64,000 nucleotides of DNA from Hybos culiciformis (lineage: Eukaryota; Arthropoda; Insecta; Diptera; Hybotidae). The position numbers and the translations under genes are program-made. Where the stretch lies: the NCBI GenBank assembly GCA_964007475.1, contig OZ023274.1, positions 78,007,303 through 78,071,302 on the forward strand, given 5' to 3'. Positions 26,988-38,073 of the stretch are shown in pieces. The stretch's first letter is position 1, and each line of letters begins with the position of its first letter. Below the pieces are notes generated by a model, which saw only the letters and a program-made list of their open reading frames with translations, was not told the origin of the DNA and ran no database searches.

Positions 26988-29900
26988 CTTAAAATTATAT
27001 TCCATCTAATTTCAAAATAACATCAGTTTGTTTTTTCTATTACACATTTTCGAATCAACCTGTCAACTAATTTTTTCAACTTGGGCGTTTTAAGAAATAT
27101 CACACTGTAATTAATTTTAACATAAAATTGAATAAAAGAGATTTTTTTATTTTTTTAAACATATAAATTTCATTACTAAACAGGATTTGATATTTAATTT
27201 CTGTATTTATTTGAACAAAAAATATATAAAATTTGTCATAGTTACAAAGATAGCCGCCAGATTACATTTATATAACAAAATATGAAATACACCCACCCAT
27301 AAATTAAATTTTGTTTTCCTGCGGATTTTCTGTTTTTTTTTTTTATTATTTATTTTCCCTTTTATTTAGAAATTTTATTTACGAATTGTAATCGAATATT
27401 TTTCATTTTGGTTGAATCATATTTCTTTTAAAAATATATATACTATATAAATATACATATACACTTAAATGTTACTTATCGAGAATGAAATTACCTATTT
27501 TTTTGGTTTTTTTTTTAATTTTGTTCTTTTTTGTAGAAATTTGCACTTTTTAGAAAGAACAATCAGATTAAACTTTAATAAATTTAATTTGATTTGGAAA
27601 ATTTAATGAATGGATGAGCTGTAGTGTTAATGAGTAAGCTTTTAGTTGACATTTGTAGTGAATCTTTGAATTTTCCACAGTAACAGAAATTCGACGGAAC
27701 TTCGAATAAATTGAACTTGAACTTCAACAGTGGGTTTAGTTAGCTTTAAAAAAATTCGACTTATTAATCCAAATTATGATTTTCATTTTCTTTACGCAAA
27801 GAAAAAAATTATCTGTTAGAATTTTTCTAAAACAATTTTTGACAAAAGCATATATCTCATCACATTTCATTTTATTTTAATCATAACAAAGTTTTCACAA
27901 AAAAAAAAACCATACGCACTGCAGTAGAAAGTTTAAATTAAAAAAAAAAAAAAATGTGTAATAAAATTTATTAGATTTTTTCATTCCTTATTTTTGATTT
28001 TTTCTCTCAGAATAGGTAATATTTTACTCAATTTGAGTGTAAAAGTTGTATTAGAAAAAAAAGCATTAACACAAGAAGAATAATATGGTGGTAGGAAAAC
28101 ATAATTTTTTACTCGTAAAAAAAAGAAAAATTATGAATTTTTTCTTTTTTGTTAGAAAAATCTGTTTATAAAATTATCAAGACTTTTGCTTATATTTTTC
28201 TTCAATTTTTGCGCTTAGTGTTTTCTCATGAAAAAAAAATTGTATATTTTTTTTGTTGTGAAAAATTGCGTGCGTGCATTAAATTTATTTTTCAGAAAAT
28301 CGTGATTTTGTAAACATTAAGTTTAATACATTGAATTTTTATTTATTTATTTTTTTTTTTTTGGAAATTATTTATTAAAGAAATCACATATAAAATAGGT
28401 TTATGGTTTTATTACACTTCTTTTTGATAATTTCTTCTTTCTTTTTTTGTATATATGGTGTTTAGATTTATACATATTATTATATTTATATATATTATAT
28501 ATATTTATTTATTATTATAATATATATACATATATGGTTTTTAGATAAATTTTCATAAGGAAAAAGAAAACTTTGTCGATTTTTTATTTTCAACTATCTG
28601 TCTGTATAGTATTGTTTCTTTGAAAACTAAAATATATGTCCAATAAAAAGATTAAAATTGACTGAATGTTATAAATATTTTAGATAAAAATCTTTTATAT
28701 AATGATGGCTTAAATATTAGAAAATATCATGACACAATCATTAATTAAAGTTTTTATCAATTTATATAGGCGATTAATTTAGAAATAAATTCGAATAAAA
28801 TTAGTTAATTAGAAGGAACAGAATTCTTAGAATATTAAAGCTGAAAAAAAATATGCGAACTATTTTTATGTTTATCATTGAGTTATTTATTTAAACATTT
28901 AATTATCATATTAATTATTGATAAGTGTTAAGAAATTCGACCATGGGTCGAACAAACGAAAGCCTGAATTTCTAATATTTTATATAGACTTAATTTATCA
29001 AAAAGAGAAAGCATTTATTGTAATTAATGTAAAAAATTAAAAATTCTTAGAAAATAAGTTTTAAAAAAGAATAGATTACAATATTGAGTTTGAATATTGA
29101 TTTTGTATTAAAATGTATGGTTTGACTTATTTATTTCTTAAGTTATTAGCTAAAGTCATTTCATTATTAATGATTTTTTTCAAATTTTATAACTATTAAC
29201 ACTTAAAAATATAATTTGCTCGCATCTGTGAAAAACACTGTTGATATCTTAAAAAAAAAAAAAAATAAAAACGATAAAGGACGAATTAAGTATGATGAAG
29301 TCAAAGGGCTTCAACATTATTCTATCGAAAATATGTGTTGTGTACACATATGTTTTATTATATGTCAAGGCAAAGAAAAATGATTGGAATAAATTCTTTT
29401 GAATTAAATTTTTTATTTTTTTTTTTAGAAATTTATTAATGGGGTCGGGTCTTAAAAAAAAATGTATATATTTAAATTTCTATTTCATTCTCTAAAGATT
29501 GTTAATTTATTTCAAACTATGTTATTGAGTTTCTTCGGTATACTTGAAATATTTCTGACATTTTACTTAAAATTAATACGAGGAAATTTATTACAAAAAA
29601 TTATGCCTGGGTTGGGAATCCTTTAACAGAGTCAATCAACAAGAATAGTAAAACTCGAATTAATTATAGTTAAAGGATCATGGATAGAATAAAATACTAA
29701 AATATAACAATTATCCAATATCTTTCATGTTGAATCTTTCATGACAACAAAAAAGAAGTTGTTTATAATGGTCTGGAATGTAAACTCAGGTATCTTATAA
29801 CTGAAATGGGAAAATTACAAAGGGTATTATGGTATATGATTAGGCAATATGAAGAAGATATTCTTTGTTAATGCAATTTAACGAAAAAACAATCCATCTT

Positions 29901-31659
29901 TTCTCGGAAATTTTTCTCAAAGAAACGTCTGCTATAAAACAATAAGATCTGATTACATAAGTTAATTAACAAAAACATGTTTTTCATTCAAAATAAATAT
30001 ATGTACCTATTTATTTATATTTTTATATTACGCAATTTATTACCCCATTTAGCTTTAGAGGTTCTTTTAGACTATTAAATAAATAAAAACACAAAAATAT
30101 TTAACAAGAAAAAAAAAAAAGAAAATATAATTTACTACAGATTTTTATTGAATGATTTTCTTTTTTATATTAAAAAATAAAAAATGTTTAGTTAAAAATT
30201 TTAATGTCAATACGTTCTTGGAAAAATGCTTTGTTTACATATTAGCTGATTTTTTAAAAAATCTTATGGTCTTGATGGATTTATTTTTTATTACCCAATT
30301 TTGTTCTCTCATAGAGACATTTAAAAGAAAAAAAAAATACAATTTTTAAAATCATTTAATCCTCGAAAACAAATTTAATTTTTTTGTTGTTTTTTTTTTA
30401 AACATATATTGAAAACAAATTTTTATTGCCTTGATGGATTTCTTCGACAAATTTTCTATTATTAAAAACATAAGGATTTAAAATCAAAAAAAAAAAAAGA
30501 ACAAAATAAAAAAAAGGGAAACCCATAAAAATATTGCTGATTTATGAGAGTTGTTCGAAAAAGCTTTCATTTTCATAAATTTCTTCGTTTCTCATTTAAA
30601 ATTTCGTAATATATAAAAATTTCTTCATTTTTTTTTTTTTTTGATGGCTTCGATTTATGACAAGTGTGTAAGGATAAAAATATATATATAAAAAAAAATT
30701 ATGAAATATTACACAATATTATAATAATATGATTTTGCTTTATTATATATATTTCCTACACATAGCAGTGGTATTTTTTTTGTTTTTGTATCAAAATCTA
30801 GACATGTTTTTTTATTTCTATGTTAAAATAAAATAGTAGAAAGGGAAATATAGAAAATTTTCTGTTTTTGACAATTTTCATTCAATAATAAAATAATATA
30901 TACATAATTTTTATTCATCTTTTGTTCCAAAAGTATATATTTTTTATGTTATATTGTTTTGAATAGAAGCCTTCATTCAAATTATTTTTTATACTGGTTT
31001 TTTGTTTTTTTTTTTTTGTATATTGTTTACACAAACAAAAATATAATATTTTTTGGAATAGGTTTTCTGAAATATGGGGAAAAATTAAAAGAAAATACGA
31101 AACACCTACAAATTTTTAAGTAATGAACTAAATTTTCAAAACCCTTTATGTGGTTTATGAAAAAGATGAAAAAAAAAAATATGTATATAAAAGAAAATAA
31201 ACAAAAAGTTCTATAAATTTTCATTGAAATCATAAGCAGATCTTGAAAAGAAAAAAAAAAACAGAAAGAAGACAAATACTTACGCAGAGATTAGACAGGC
31301 TCCTATATTAAGAAATTCAGATAGTACATTATTGTATTTGTTTTTAATTTATATTTGTAATAACATAGTTGAGTGGGTGTTTTTTTATTATCATGATTTT
31401 AGTAAAGTTTGTAACCATGGTTTAATTTTTTTTGTTATAAAATTTTTTGGAATTTTTTTTACATATTTTTATAAATATGTATATAATAGTCATAAGAAAA
31501 ATTATTTTTTATTTGTTTTTTATACTGTACTATCTATTATCTTGTCTACTGGAAAGATTTTAATCCTGCTAGTATCGAAATAGTAAATTGATAATAAAAA
31601 AATCCAGTCTAGTCCCCAAGTAAGTATAATATTATAAGAGGAACAGAATTCATAATATA
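26988..31659. other. A/T-rich non-coding DNA
   Basis: No gene is supported in this block of about 4.7 kb. (TA)/(TAT)-rich stretches lie near 28472-28535. Open frames of 65-83 codons (30152-30349, 31027-31275, 31332-31583) have A/T-driven composition. A possible 19-nt microexon at 31284-31302 (minus) is described separately. Near its right edge, ATAAGAGGAACAGAATTCAT at 31634 repeats part of the inverted end of the next element, so that end is partly duplicated. Confidence 0.65.
31284..31302 (-). other. Possible 19-nt microexon
   Basis: On the minus strand, TTTCTTAATATAG precedes GAGCCTGTCTAATCTCTGC, which is followed by GTAAGTATTT, a near-ideal donor. The 19-nt insert is over 50% G+C in a ~20% background. 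One of its three frames is open (reading S-L-S-N-L-C after the first base) and another has a stop. The acceptor's pyrimidine tract is weak. It shares its strand with the recursive-splice motif at 26198. This is inference from splice signals only. Confidence 0.2.
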
Positions 31660-32568
31660 ATAATATTTATAAGAGGAACAGAATTCATACAAGTAAATTT
31701 TTTTTCTAAATATTTTCAATGTAATGACCAGCGGCCGCTCGTACATAGGTGCTGCGACACTGCAGCACCCTCAAGAAATTTCAAAAAAATTTAACTAATA
31801 AATAAAATTTTTTGTTAGCTCTGAATTTTTCTTACTTTAAAATTAATTTTGAATGAAATATAGCAATTGCTGTAACATTTTATAAACAAGAGTAGCCTAC
31901 TTTCAGACTTACAGAAAATCAAATATAGAAAATACAGAAAGTACTTTTCAAAAATAGCTGCAGAAATCTTTTTAACAGATTTTTTGGAACTGCGAATTTC
32001 ACAGTGCAGGGAATTTTTTTTCATGAACAATTTAATACATTTTTATTGCTGTTAAGTTTTTTTTCGTGACTTGAATGTAAGGAAAAATGCACTGCCACAG
32101 AAGCAGTGCGGCTGTATACTTTCTTAAAAATTTAAAAACAAATACCTATGTGGGAATATTTTTGTTTGTTTTGGGATATTTTGAATGTAAAGAAAAATGC
32201 ACTGCTTCAGAAGCTGCACAATTTTTATATGGGATATAGGTATTTTGTTTGCTTTTGAATTTTCAAAACTGATATATGGAGTATATATTATAAAACATTT
32301 ATAATTAAAAAAAAAGAGCTTGTTATTTTTTGCAGCACCCTCTTTCAAAACGTCCACGGGCTTCCACTGGTATTGACTAAAATTTTTTAACATAAATATG
32401 TTTATTCTTAATTTTATTATTTTTATTATTGTATTAAGAATAAACACACTTGAGTGTGAAATTTTTATTCAATACATTGAAAATATTGTCATCATTTTTG
32501 AGTTATTTCAAAAAAAAAAAATTTTTGAAATTTACTTGTATGAATTCTGACCCTCTTATAAATATTAT
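31660..32568. mobile_element. 909-bp element with ~41-bp terminal inverted repeats
   Basis: The left end ATAATATTTATAAGAGGAAC, continuing CAGAATTCATACAAGTAAATTT, matches the reverse complement of the right end with two differences over ~41 bp (GGAACAG versus GGGTCAG). TA flanks both ends (31658-31659 and 32569-32570), compatible with a TA target duplication, though the flanks are A/T-rich. Inside, TGCACTGC with a following CAGAAGC recurs (near 32089 and 32199) as part of a ~105-bp imperfect direct repeat, and GCAGCACCCTC occurs near 31762 and 32333. Minus-strand open frames (31815-32030, 32124-32447) show no transposase motif I recognise. It is likely a non-autonomous DNA transposon of unknown family. 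Confidence 0.72.
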
Positions 32569-32884
32569 TACTCAATGGTTTAATATAGAAAAGACAAAAT
32601 TGTAGAAGAAAAACCTCTTTAAAAATTTGTTTACTTTTAAAAATATTTAAAAAAAAAAAAAAAAAATTAAAGGGATTTTTACTAAGAATCTGAAAATTCG
32701 GTTATTTTCTTGACATTTGAACTTAAATTATAAAAACTTACTAGTGGGTAGATTGAGAAAAGAGATAAACATAATGACCTCAATATTTCCAATAACTTCA
32801 CAACCCTTAGAAATACGCAAAAAAAAAACAACTCAATCACTTAATTGAAGTGAAACAAATTTAAAAATTAACAAAAATTCCAGT

Positions 32885-32912
32885 CCGAGGTGGGAATCGA
32901 ACCACCGAACGA
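32885..32912 (-). repeat. tRNA T-arm-like fragment (SINE or tRNA relic)
   Basis: The minus strand reads GGTGGTTCGATTCCCACC, which contains a perfect polymerase III box B (GGTTCGATTCC). The arm lacks one base compared with a regular 5-bp stem and 7-base loop. No D-arm, box A or anticodon arm is found at the expected distance upstream. It is therefore not a functional tRNA, and is probably the tail of a decayed tRNA-derived SINE or tRNA pseudogene. Confidence 0.35.
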
Positions 32913-34503
32913 ATATGTCATAGGATAAGGGCAATAATTTGTTTATATGACAAAAAAAATATTCTGAACTCTAATTGAAACATTTTTCATTTTATTATCT
33001 TACACAGAATTCAAATTTTTCTCATTTCCATTAATTTTAACTAAATTTTAATTATGATATTAATTTTTGACTTTTCCTATATATAATGTATACAAATGAT
33101 ATATAAAATCAGACATTCAAATATTCTGTAATTTCTAAATTAACAAAAAAAAAACCTAACTTTAATATTATCATATGATCCTTTTTCCGTACAATAAATG
33201 GAAAAATATTTTAACCAAATGAATAAATGGGTTAAAAAAAGAAAAAATTGTCGTGTCCATTTATTTTTGTTAATAGAAAGGATATGATATTTTTGTATTG
33301 AAAACCAAAGCAAAAAAAAAAAAAAATAATTATTATTAAGCTTACATAATTTCATTAGTGAAAAATTTTATTATGTGAGAAAAATAATAACAAAGGACTA
33401 ATAAAAAATTTGGTGCGTCGAAAAATTTTTATTTTAATTAATTTTTTTTTTCTTCTTCTTTTTGCACCGTTTAATTTGGGTTTTATTAAATAAAGAAAGG
33501 TTCATTGCTCTTTTATTTAAAAAAAATATATAAATATATTATGTAATATTACATATATAAAGTTTCATGAGAAATTTTCCCGTAAATTATATTATTATTA
33601 AAAAGGAAAATCATTTTTCGTTTTTCCGGGAAACCTTTTACTTTTATTAAGTTCTTTCTAAACTTAATATGTTTATATAAAAGTTTTTCGAAAAAAAAAA
33701 AAATCAATAAAGTATGGAAATTTTATTGAAATACAGAAAAAAAAAAATGTAAAAAAGGAAATTTTTCTTTTTTTTTGGCTTTTTATTTTGTTTTTTAATT
33801 TTTACAACCAAAATTTATGATCCAAATCAATTAAAAATTGTGAGCGTGTACTTTTGTTTGTTTTAAAGTTGAAATATTTTTGGGTTCCCGTAAATTTGTG
33901 TAGATAATATATATGAATGAGAAAACTATGTATATATATATATTTACAATATAACACAGACAATATAGTATTAAGTTGTAAAATTTTAAATTTTATTTGT
34001 AAGTATATGCCTAATAATTAGTTTAACACAAATTTACACTTAATTAATTTCAATTTAATTAAATTTTATACTTGGAAATTTGGAATTATTGTGTATACCT
34101 ATTTAAGTATACATTTGTACTGAATAAATTAAAACTATATATATTTTAGGTATATAATTTAAAATACTATAGAAATATATAAATGTATAAATAGCTTTCT
34201 TATAACTATCATAGAATAATTAGAAAAGGTTTACCTAGTTTGTATTCAAATACAATTTAAGAATTTTTTCTAATTTTTTGTATTACTAATTTTCTATGCA
34301 AATAGGGCCTTCGGTTTAAAATTATTTTTTTTATTGAAATAGTGTTTAGACAGCTGTTAATATTATCAAAACATAGTCAATTTAATTGCTGCCTTATTAA
34401 GCCATTTTCTACTTAAATTAAAAGCATAAATCTTGAACTTGTCATCTTGTCAACCTACAAATTTTTAATTTTCATCATCAAAATTCTAAAAAAAAAAGCA
34501 GAT

Positions 34504-34613
34504 TATGGCTTCACTATAAAATAATTTCAAATTCCTGGTGTAAATCTGACAGCAGCAAAATAGATTAGAAATTTGAAATTTAATATTTTGAATCCTTTTA
34601 TGGTAAAGCCCTA
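34504..34613. repeat. Palindromic ~110-bp segment (possible MITE)
   Basis: The left end TATGGCTTCACTATAAAA resembles the reverse complement of the right end, TAGGGCTTTACCATAAAA, at 14 of 18 positions. Beyond this, TTCAAAT-like blocks are also inverted. No target duplication is visible. It lies just upstream of the tRNA-like segment and could be part of one composite relic. Confidence 0.4.
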
Positions 34614-34665
34614 TTATTGACTAAATACATAAAGTATTTGAGTAAAAACTTAAATTTTCTTTGTT

Positions 34666-34722
34666 CAGAGATTTGAACTCGTTACGTGACGCAGACTACA
34701 ACATAATACATGAGCTAATTAA
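34666..34722 (-). repeat. tRNA-like segment with box A and box B (SINE relic)
   Basis: On the minus strand, AATTAGCTCATG (box A-like, near 34722-34711) is followed about 30 bases later by CGAGTTCAAATCTC (box B-like, 34681-34668). That is the spacing of an internal polymerase III promoter. The T-stem pairs at only three positions and no acceptor stem closes, so it is not a working tRNA. A tRNA-derived SINE head is the best guess; the rest of a SINE body is not recognised. Confidence 0.3.
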
Positions 34723-36108
34723 AATCACTAATCACAGAAACCCATTCACAGTTGACTGCTGTTCCTTTACAATTTGTTAACTTCAAAAATTAAATATATT
34801 TGTACTCTTAGCGTGACTCTTAAAATAAAAGGATCTTTGGAAAAATTCATTGAAAGATAGTATCCAAAAACTTTTTCCTATTATAGAACAAAACAAAAAA
34901 AAAAAAGAAGATAATCTATTATTCCAGAACAATAACCCACATCTGTTTGACACTAAAGTCATTTGACATCAATTTAAAAGAAAAAAAAATATATGTTGCA
35001 TTCATATATATTATAACATTGACGATTCAGCACTTATGTAATAATAACATCATTGTTTTTTAAATCATTCATAAAAAATTACATCAGCTAGAACTGAAAG
35101 GAAAAAAAAAAGAACAATAAAGTGTTCACCAATTCATGGTTTAGTTATATGTATAATTACAAAGAAAACTGTTATTGAACTTCGCTGAAAGGAACAAATA
35201 TTTTTTTATTTTTTTTTTTAGGTTAAAAGGTTTAAGTATTGTAGATTCTTTCCTTTTTGTTTTATATGTAATTTTTCACTTGACTTTAAAAATGTCTGAA
35301 ATATGTAAGTGGAAAATGTGTTTAGTTATAAAAATTGAAGAATATTAAAATAAAATTGTTGGTTTATTAAATTGTTAAGATATTAAATTTTATATAAATA
35401 GATTTAATGTTTTCTGTACATATAAAAATTCTTGAATTTTAATTTTTGCTCTCAAAAAAATAATTTCGAAAATAATTTTCTATAAATTGCAAATTAATGA
35501 AAAGTATAAGAATTTTGGTTACTTATCATCTCACTCTTTAACTAATAATATTTAATCTCATTTAATTACTCAATTAATTAAATGATTTCTAACTTCTAAA
35601 ATATTGATTCAAAGTGTGATAGTTAAATCGAAGTGTATTTATTTCCTTGACATTAATATTATTCTATCACTCACTAGCTGTTATAATAAAATAAAATTTG
35701 CATCTAAATTGCATTAGATATCATATAATTAACTTAATTATTAAAGAAATTTTCTCAGGCAATTTAATTTTATTTAACTTTCAAAAATTTATAATATCTA
35801 ATAATAATAATTATAATAATAGTAATAATAATAAGTATATATTTTGTATTTTAATCAAAGATAAATTAAAGCCTATATCTTAAACTTTCGAGAACATAAG
35901 TATATTGTAAGTCTTTAAGAAAATTTATTTACATCATTTTATTATAGATTAAAAGAAAAATAACACTTCTCATTTAATGAGATAAATTAAATTTAAGTAA
36001 ATGGGGGATAATAAATATTATAACGTTCGTTCATTTACCAAACTGCCAAGTTAGTTGTATATATAAATTTTATTCACACTTTCGAAGTATTTAAAATTAT
36101 ATTACCAA

Positions 36109-36109
<1 letters not shown>

Positions 36110-36144
<35 letters not shown>
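36110..36144. repeat. (TAA)n microsatellite
   Basis: An uninterrupted run of about 11-12 TAA/AAT units. Shorter runs of the same motif occur near 40617-40634 and 53117-53137. Confidence 0.95.
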
Positions 36145-36145
<1 letters not shown>

Positions 36146-37802
36146 TAATGTAAATATCACGTTAACATTTAATTCAATAATGTTAATATTAATAGGAAAC
36201 AGTAATTAATATACTAAATTGAGGGCAAATAGACAAATTGAATGAGAAATGAATATATATAATTCTTTGTTCTATCATTCTAGTAATTATATGTATACAT
36301 ACAATGTATATATTGCTTCGAATAAGATAAAATATAAAATTTATGAGCATATTTTTCCCTATTTATATACACAATTTTCAATTTCCTAAATAATGTTGTG
36401 CTATTTATATACGAAATAACGTGTATATTATAAAAGTAGAAAATATGAAAATTTTTTACGTGTATACATTTGCTATAAAGGAGAAGAAAAAAAACCGAAT
36501 ATTTTCTTTATAAATATAAAGTGAAAGTATATAGGTACGTAAAAAAAAAAAAATGTAGATTATCTAAAAATATTTATTCAGCTATCTCTGCTTCATAATA
36601 TAATAATATTAATATTTATGTATGTATATACGTTTGAAAATATCTTTTTACTTGATATTGAAATATAATTTAAGAATCCGAGATAAGAAAGAAAAAAAAA
36701 ATGCAGAAAAATAATATTCGAATGAAAAAGGTATTTTTCAAGAATTTGAAAAACGTATAATACAATATAATATATAGGTAGTTAAAGTTTTAAAAAAAGG
36801 ATTAAAGTTTATTTAACATTATTCTTGCAGATGTTTTTTTTAAAGTTCTTAAGTATTATTTAGATATAACAAATTATAGATAGATTTAATAATTTTCACA
36901 TTGACATTATTAAGTTAAATTTTTTCCATGAATGCTTTTTTATTATTTAATGTAAATAAAAAGACTAATTATAACTAAATAAATATATATAATAATATTA
37001 ATAATATAATATTATCAAAGGAAAATTTCTACTATATTTATTTTTGTAAAATATTTAAATATATAATAATTATTTATAATATTAAAAAAAAAATATTATT
37101 TTTATCTTGTCTAGGCAATTTTCTATAATTTAGAGAATTATGAATTTTATCAAAATTTCTAAAGAAATTTTCTTTTTAAAATTTTATTTATTTGAGTTTT
37201 AATCATCACTTTTTATGTGGTTTTTCTTTTCAATGAAAATAAAGAAAAAAGCTTTTGGAAATTTTTTCAAGATCAAATAAAGGTGAAAATATAAGAAAAA
37301 AAATAAATTTTCTTTTTATATTTGAATAAATTTGGAAAAAAACCCTAATTTTACGTTTTTTAAATTTTCATATTAATTTTTTTTTAATTAAGGGTTTATA
37401 CTTTTTAATTGCTGTTTTTTTTCTTTTTTTGACAAGTTAAGTCGTATATATAAAATTCTTTATTATTATATTTTAATGTAAGAACAAAAAGAAATGTTTA
37501 TGATAGAATTCATTCATAGAAATTATTAAAGAAAAATTATGTAGATTTGTAGTTTTTTTTTAGAAATTTAATGTTACCGAATGGTCAAGGTTTTCTTAAT
37601 TCTTAATTCACGAAATACTTATTACGTGATTTACATATAATTTCACAAAATTTCCAAGAAAAAAAGAAGTGAAATTCCATATAATAGTGTTATAAAGGTG
37701 AAATAATAATCGATAATGCAATAAAAGCAGGTCAATAACTATTTGAATCAATCCTTTGAGTCCATAATGGCTCTATGTGCATTTGACGATATCTGTACAA
37801 AC

Positions 37803-38065
37803 TATGGGTGGCCAATACATCGACATGCCGGTAGACAGCGTATCCATTATAATCGCCCGGTTGTCTTTTTCTTATTAGAAATCTCTTTAAAACTCCTTAT
37901 TAACGGTTAGATGATAATATGACATGGCCAGCGCCCGCCATAAATGGATTTAATTTTATATTGAAATGGTATTGGAAAAATCTGTTTTTATCTTCAATTT
38001 AAACTTATTTGTGGCTTTAAATTTTTACTTTCAGCCCATTGTGGTTGAAAGATTGACCACCCGTG
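37803..38065. mobile_element. hAT-like MITE, 263 bp, degraded
   Basis: The left end TATGGGTGGCCAAT faces a right end whose reverse complement is CACGGGTGGTCAAT, 11 of 14 identical. The GGGTGGCCAA core is typical of hAT-superfamily termini. The flanking 8-mers GTACAAAC (37795-37802) and CTATAAAC (38066-38073) match at six of eight positions, compatible with a decayed 8-bp target duplication. The interior is unusually GC-rich for this window (for example ATGCCGG, CGCCCGG, AGCGCCCGCC). It has no coding capacity. Confidence 0.5.
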
Positions 38066-38073
38066 CTATAAAC

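Larger units (their letters stand above)
32569..37794. other. A/T-rich non-coding DNA with small repeat relics
   Basis: No protein gene is supported. Apart from the tRNA-like fragments, the palindromic segment at 34504 and the (TAA)n run listed separately, the block is homopolymer tracts and TA-rich sequence. Open frames such as 33140-33355 and 35698-35883 are A/T-biased noise. Confidence 0.65.

Noticed and set aside
32885..32912. Functional tRNA gene
   Set aside because: Only a box B and a defective T-arm are present; no acceptor, D or anticodon arm.
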